A DNA stretch of 64,000 nt from positions 1,178,001 to 1,242,000 of the forward strand of contig NZ_CP147776.1 in assembly GCF_037300705.1 (NCBI RefSeq), written 5' to 3'. Origin of the DNA: Massilia sp. W12 (GTDB lineage: Bacteria > Pseudomonadota > Gammaproteobacteria > Burkholderiales > Burkholderiaceae_D). Within the stretch, counting starts at the first letter, position 1, and every line of letters begins with the position of its first letter. Below are positions 60,204 through 64,000 of the stretch, piece by piece. Below the pieces are notes generated by a model. It saw only the letters and a program-made list of their open reading frames with translations. It had not been told where the DNA came from and did no database searches. The position numbers and the translations under genes are program-made.

Positions 60204-61492
60204 GAAGGTGCATCCTTTTCAATTATTGTGTTTTGATGATTGGCGTGTGCCGTGGAGGGTGATGCTGAATGTGCTGCGGATACTGAAATGCGTGCGGCGG
60301 CGGGCGCGTAAAGGCCGCTGGCGAAAGCCTGTTGCAGCTGGCCGGCATCCTGGCCGAAATCGGCGGGGCTGTAGTGGTGGCGGCTTTGCCTGGCGTGTTG
60401 ATCTTGCGCTAATGCCTGGTGCAGGCGCGCGGCAAAGTCGGGTTCAAAAGGTAAATCGAAGTGACGGTGAATGGCGCGCACCGCTTCCAGCGGTTCCCGG
60501 GTGAGTTGCGCATAATCGAGCTGGTAAATGCTGCCCGGGTGCGCAGTTTGATAAGCCTGGCTGACCTGCTGCATTTGCAGCAAGGCTTGCAAATTGGTTT
60601 GCGCCATGCGCGGCAAATCCAGCGCATCGCTGACCACGCCATGCAAGGTGGAAAGCAGGCTGTTCAAACTGGTCAGGGTGGTGACCGGATCGCGCATGGT
60701 TTGCACAATCATGGCTTGCGGCAGCGCCTGCATCAAGGCCGGCAGGCAGCCGGTGTGCGCCGGCGCTTTCAGGGTTAAGCGCAGATCCGGCGTTTGCGCC
60801 TGTAAAAAGCGCAAATGTTCGGCATAGCCGCGATAGGCCTGCTGCTTATCCGCCTCCAGCCACCATTGCATATAACTGTGCATCGGGCCGAATACCCAAA
60901 ATGACAGACTGACCAGACAGGCGTCCAGCAACAGCATGCATTCTTCGGCGTCATCGCCGGAGGTCAGATGTTTGTGATCCAGATCCGGCGCCGCCCAGCG
61001 CAACAGCTGGATGGCGCGCCGGCCTGCGCGCTGGCGTCCGTCGGCGCCGCGCAGCGGCGGGAAAGGGCGCTGCAATTCCCACATCGGCAGCGCGCGCGCG
61101 CGCGGATCCAGCGCCAGCAAGCGGTGCAGCAGGGTGGTGCCGCTGCGCGGATGTCCCAGTACGATCAAAGGGGCCGGCGGCGGGGCCTGGAAAATCTCAG
61201 GCCTGGCTTTGCGCCAGGCCACCCACAGCAGACGGTTTTCCAAGACCCGCTGCAATAAATCCCGCCACACCAGCCGGCCAAACAGGGTCAGGCGCGCATC
61301 ATGTCTGATCGAGTGCTGCAACATCTGCAACCCCTGCTCAAAGTCGGCGTCCGGCGCAAAATCGGATAGGCCGGTGGCCGCCTGCGCGCGCGCCTGCAAG
61401 CGCCGCACATCGGGCATGCAAGCGTGCGGCGCCAGCCAGCGGCCAAGCGTATTCAGACTGCGCAGCAGAAAAGGAGAGGAAGTGGGTGTCAT
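60200..61492 (-). CDS. Sulfotransferase family protein
   Basis: A 430-residue protein with the PAPS-binding 5'-PSB loop LIVLGHPRSGTTLLHRLLALDPRARALPMWELQRPFPP (about residue 109) and the 3'-PB-type segment VQTMRDPVTTLTSLNSLLSTLHG (about 264). This is the long 'Sulfotransferase_3' type, also seen in tandem with polyketide-like genes. It would transfer sulfate from PAPS to a hydroxyl or amine. First gene of the KASIII/SDR cassette; its stop overlaps the synthase start. Confidence 0.85.
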   Translation of the reverse strand: MTPTSSPFLLRSLNTLGRWLAPHACMPDVRRLQARAQAATGLSDFAPDADFEQGLQMLQHSIRHDARLTLFGRLVWRDLLQRVLENRLLWVAWRKARPEIFQAPPPAPLIVLGHPRSGTTLLHRLLALDPRARALPMWELQRPFPPLRGADGRQRAGRRAIQLLRWAAPDLDHKHLTSGDDAEECMLLLDACLVSLSFWVFGPMHSYMQWWLEADKQQAYRGYAEHLRFLQAQTPDLRLTLKAPAHTGCLPALMQALPQAMIVQTMRDPVTTLTSLNSLLSTLHGVVSDALDLPRMAQTNLQALLQMQQVSQAYQTAHPGSIYQLDYAQLTREPLEAVRAIHRHFDLPFEPDFAARLHQALAQDQHARQSRHHYSPADFGQDAGQLQQAFASGLYAPAAARISVSAAHSASPSTAHANHQNTIIEKDAPS

Positions 61493-61641
61493 GTCAGGGA
61501 GGAAGGGGTGGGAAGTGGGTGAATGTTTCTGTATTGATCACTTTCAGGATGAAGGAGTCCTGTATTTTGCAATTTTTCATGCAATTTTGTCAAGTGTTGC
61601 AATACGGCCGATGATGCAAGCACAGCTGCGCCTGCGCCAAG

Positions 61642-61668
61642 AAAAAACGCGCCTTGCGGCGCGTTTTT
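61642..61668. terminator. Bidirectional rho-independent terminator downstream of argG
   Basis: A-run, CGCGCC-TTGC-GGCGCG stem-loop and T-run form a symmetrical terminator. On the minus strand it follows the argG stop by 14 bases. Confidence 0.85.
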
Positions 61669-61681
61669 CCGGTGTTTCGCA

Positions 61682-62911
61682 TTAATTGCGGCGTTGACGC
61701 GCGCGTGCGGCAATCCGCATGCGCAGCGCGTTGAGCTTGATAAAGCCGCCCGCGTCCGCCTGGTCGTAGGCGCCGCCGTCTTCGTCGAAGGTGGCGATTT
61801 TCATATCAAACAGGGAATCGGTTTGGGAATCGCGCGAGACCACTTGCACATTGCCCTTGTACAGCTTGAGGCGCACCCGCCCGTTCACATTGGCCTGGGT
61901 GTGGTCGATCAGGGTTTGCAGCGCGATCCGTTCCGGCGACCACCAATAGCCGTTGTAAATCAGCGAGGCGTAGCGCGGCATCAGATCGTCTTTCAGATGC
62001 GCCACTTCGCGGTCCAGCGTGATCGATTCGATGGCGCGGTGCGCGCGCAGCAGAATCGTGCCGCCCGGGGTTTCGTAGCAGCCACGGTTTTTCATGCCGA
62101 CGTAGCGGTTTTCCACCAGATCGAGGCGGCCGATGCCGTGTTTGCCGCCGATTTCATTGAGCTTGGCCAACAGGGCCGCCGGCGACAGGCGCTGGCCATC
62201 CAGCGCAACCGGGTCGCCATGGGCGAATTCGAGTTCGATGTATTGCGGCGCATCCGGCGCGGCTTCCGGGCTGACAGTCCAGCGCCACATGCTTTCTTCC
62301 GCTTCCGCTTGCGGGTCTTCCAGATGGCGGCCCTCAAAACTGATATGCAGGAGATTGGCGTCCATTGAATACGGCGCGCCGCCGTTTTTGTGCTTCATAT
62401 CGATGTCGATGCCGGCGTTTTCCGCATACGCCATCAGCTTTTCGCGGGACAGCAGATCCCATTCGCGCCACGGGGCGATGATTTTGACTTCCGGCATCAG
62501 GGCGTAAGCGCCCAGCTCAAAGCGCACCTGGTCATTGCCCTTGCCGGTGGCGCCGTGGGAAATCGCATCGGCCCCGGTTTTGCGCGCCACATCAATCAAG
62601 CGCTTGGCGATCAGCGGTCGTGCAATCGAGGTGCCCAGCAAGTATTCGCCTTCATAAATAGTGTTGCAGCGGAACATCGGGAAGACGAAGTCGCGCACAA
62701 ACTCTTCCCGCACATCTTCAATGAAAATATTTTCCGGCTTGATGCCGAATTTCAAGGCCTTGGCGCGCGCCGGCTCCAGCTCTTCACCCTGGCCCAGATC
62801 GGCGGTGAAGGTCACCACTTCGCATTGATAATTGTCTTGCAGCCACTTCAAAATGACCGAAGTATCCAAACCGCCTGAATAGGCGAGCACCACTTTTTTG
62901 ATATCAGACAT
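61682..62911 (-). CDS. argG: Argininosuccinate synthase
   Basis: A 409-residue enzyme joining citrulline and aspartate with ATP. The P-loop-like [18 protein letters not shown] is at the N-terminus, with [33 protein letters not shown]-type segment (here [16 protein letters not shown]) and [24 protein letters not shown]. Start 62911 gives the family N-terminus [14 protein letters not shown]; a frame five residues longer exists. Downstream of argF in the same direction, probably one arginine operon with an 87-base gap. Confidence 0.96.
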   Translation of the reverse strand: MSDIKKVVLAYSGGLDTSVILKWLQDNYQCEVVTFTADLGQGEELEPARAKALKFGIKPENIFIEDVREEFVRDFVFPMFRCNTIYEGEYLLGTSIARPLIAKRLIDVARKTGADAISHGATGKGNDQVRFELGAYALMPEVKIIAPWREWDLLSREKLMAYAENAGIDIDMKHKNGGAPYSMDANLLHISFEGRHLEDPQAEAEESMWRWTVSPEAAPDAPQYIELEFAHGDPVALDGQRLSPAALLAKLNEIGGKHGIGRLDLVENRYVGMKNRGCYETPGGTILLRAHRAIESITLDREVAHLKDDLMPRYASLIYNGYWWSPERIALQTLIDHTQANVNGRVRLKLYKGNVQVVSRDSQTDSLFDMKIATFDEDGGAYDQADAGGFIKLNALRMRIAARARQRRN

Positions 62912-62998
62912 AGTCTTTCCCGACAAAAAATGGAGCTGTGAGCGTGATGTCAGACATCAAGCGCGGCAGCCCCGAGAGCAATCAACACGCGTGCGGCA

Positions 62999-63910
62999 TT
63001 ACGCCATTTCGCCGCGCACCAGATATTCAAGCAGAGCTTTTTGCACATGTAAGCGGTTTTCCGCCTCATCCCACACCACCGATTGCGGGCCGTCAATCAC
63101 CTCGGCTGCGACTTCCTCGCCGCGATGGGCCGGCAGGCAGTGCATGAAGAGCGCATCGGCGGCGGCGCGCTGCATTTTGGCCTGGTCGATGATCCAGCCG
63201 TCAAAGGCTTTTAAGCGCGCCTCGTTTTCCGCCTCATAGCCCATGCTGGTCCACACATCGGTATTCACCAGATGCGCGCCGGCGCAGGCTTCGGCGGGAT
63301 CGTCAAACAGGGTGTAGCAATCATTGTCGCCCACTAATTGCAGATCCAGCGGATAGGCGCGCGGGGTCGAGACGCGCAGATGAAAACCGAACAGCCTGGC
63401 CGCCTGCAGCCACGAATACAGCATATTGTTGGCGTCGCCGACCCAGGCCACCTGCTTGCCACGGATCTCGCCGCGATGCTCGATAAAGGTGAACACATCC
63501 GCCAACACCTGGCAGGGATGATGTTCATTGGTCAAACCATTGATCACCGGCACGCGCGAATATTCAGCAAAGCGCTCGATGATTTCCTGGCCGAAGGTGC
63601 GCACCATGAGAATGTCGCACATGCGCGACATTACCTGGCCGGCGTCTTCCACCGGCTCGCCGCGTCCTAATTGGCTGTCGCGCGTGGGCAGATAAATCGC
63701 CGCGCCGCCTAACTGGTGCATGCCGGCTTCAAACGATAAACGGGTGCGGGTGGAGCTTTTGTCGAACACCATCACCAGGGTGCGGTCGATCAGGGTGTGG
63801 TGCGGTTCGTAGTGCTTGAATTTGCGTTTGATCAGAGACGCGCGCGCTATCAGATATTCAAATTCCTTGAGACTGAAGTCAGAAAATTGCAAGAAGTGTT
63901 TGATCGACAT
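62999..63910 (-). CDS. argF: Ornithine carbamoyltransferase
   Basis: A 303-residue enzyme making citrulline from ornithine and carbamoyl phosphate. The carbamoyl-phosphate loop FDKSSTRTRLSFEAGMHQLGG (about residues 50-70), NGLTNEHHPCQVLADVFT and MHCLPAHRGEEV with the catalytic Cys are all present. Directly upstream of argG, a standard betaproteobacterial pairing. Confidence 0.97.
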   Translation of the reverse strand: MSIKHFLQFSDFSLKEFEYLIARASLIKRKFKHYEPHHTLIDRTLVMVFDKSSTRTRLSFEAGMHQLGGAAIYLPTRDSQLGRGEPVEDAGQVMSRMCDILMVRTFGQEIIERFAEYSRVPVINGLTNEHHPCQVLADVFTFIEHRGEIRGKQVAWVGDANNMLYSWLQAARLFGFHLRVSTPRAYPLDLQLVGDNDCYTLFDDPAEACAGAHLVNTDVWTSMGYEAENEARLKAFDGWIIDQAKMQRAAADALFMHCLPAHRGEEVAAEVIDGPQSVVWDEAENRLHVQKALLEYLVRGEMA

Positions 63911-63940
63911 GGCTGTGGTTTCTTGAGAAGAGTCAAATCG

Positions 63941-63946
63941 ATTATA
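63941..63946 (-). promoter_or_regulatory. Candidate -10 element of argF-argG
   Basis: A perfect TATAAT on the minus strand lies 31 bases before the argF start. The -35 region is unclear; TTGTTC is present at a longer-than-usual spacing. Confidence 0.4.
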
Positions 63947-64000
63947 AAGGCATTTTTTACAACGCGAACAAGCCGCGCGGGATTTTTTGCGCAGTGCAGC

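Noticed and set aside
1-64000. CRISPR array, prophage, insertion sequence or integrase
   Set aside because: No regularly spaced direct repeats, transposase motifs or phage structural genes were seen.

Overview
The window is a gene-dense bacterial chromosome segment, G+C-rich and dominated by GC-rich third codon positions. It most likely comes from a betaproteobacterium of the order Burkholderiales, possibly Oxalobacteraceae. This is inferred from gene types and order (rnr-rlmB, argF-argG, lplT next to alr, short CysE, DUF480, HemJ) and not from any rRNA. There is no prophage, insertion sequence, CRISPR array or rRNA.

Layout. 1-2,000: end of a membrane protein gene, a terminator, a small zinc-ribbon gene and a periplasmic binding protein gene. 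2,025-4,515: cobalamin assembly operon cobT-cobS-cobC. 4,526-7,798: divergent metE/metR, the B12-independent methionine synthase and its regulator. 7,837-8,332: three tRNA-Leu(CAG) genes with promoter and terminator. 8,462-13,234: rnr, rlmB, cysE and a DUF480 gene. 13,252-15,489: a stand-alone fused TOMM (thiazole/oxazole-modified peptide) cyclodehydratase, followed by tRNA-Arg(CCT). 15,853-20,855: hemJ, a two-subunit acyl-CoA dehydrogenase with two MaoC hydratases, a DNA glycosylase and a secreted protein. 20,858-23,605: a short, eroded IucA/IucC-like gene, a gene-poor stretch with a perfect palindrome, and a secreted two-repeat protein. 23,671-30,729: six-gene DUF58-MoxR-DUF4350-DUF4129-SpoIIM-RDD cassette. 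30,848-36,561: ribA, an Old Yellow Enzyme, a serine-less alpha/beta hydrolase with a small membrane partner, a divergent LysR gene, a secreted protein and a LigB-type dioxygenase. 36,745-37,781: two paralogous small secreted proteins.

38,021-54,728 is the most striking part: 16.7 kb holding six consecutive, co-oriented paralogous genes for soluble proteins of about 900-960 residues. Each has an N-terminal TPR-like helical array, a coiled coil, a GAF domain and a histidine-kinase core. Neighbouring genes overlap by 4-14 nt or are 5-15 nt apart, so they are probably one operon. No response regulator is nearby. Two of the six have glutamine where the phospho-accepting histidine should be, and a third has a decayed GAF domain. 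This suggests a multi-subunit cytosolic sensor kinase assembly that has diversified by tandem duplication.

54,933-63,910: a PPOX-class flavoprotein, lplT, alr, a three-gene cassette (sulfotransferase, KASIII-like synthase, short-chain dehydrogenase) that looks like a small lipid or secondary-metabolite pathway, then argG and argF.

A dispersed intergenic repeat of about 52 bp occurs three times (15,568; 23,554; 33,983).
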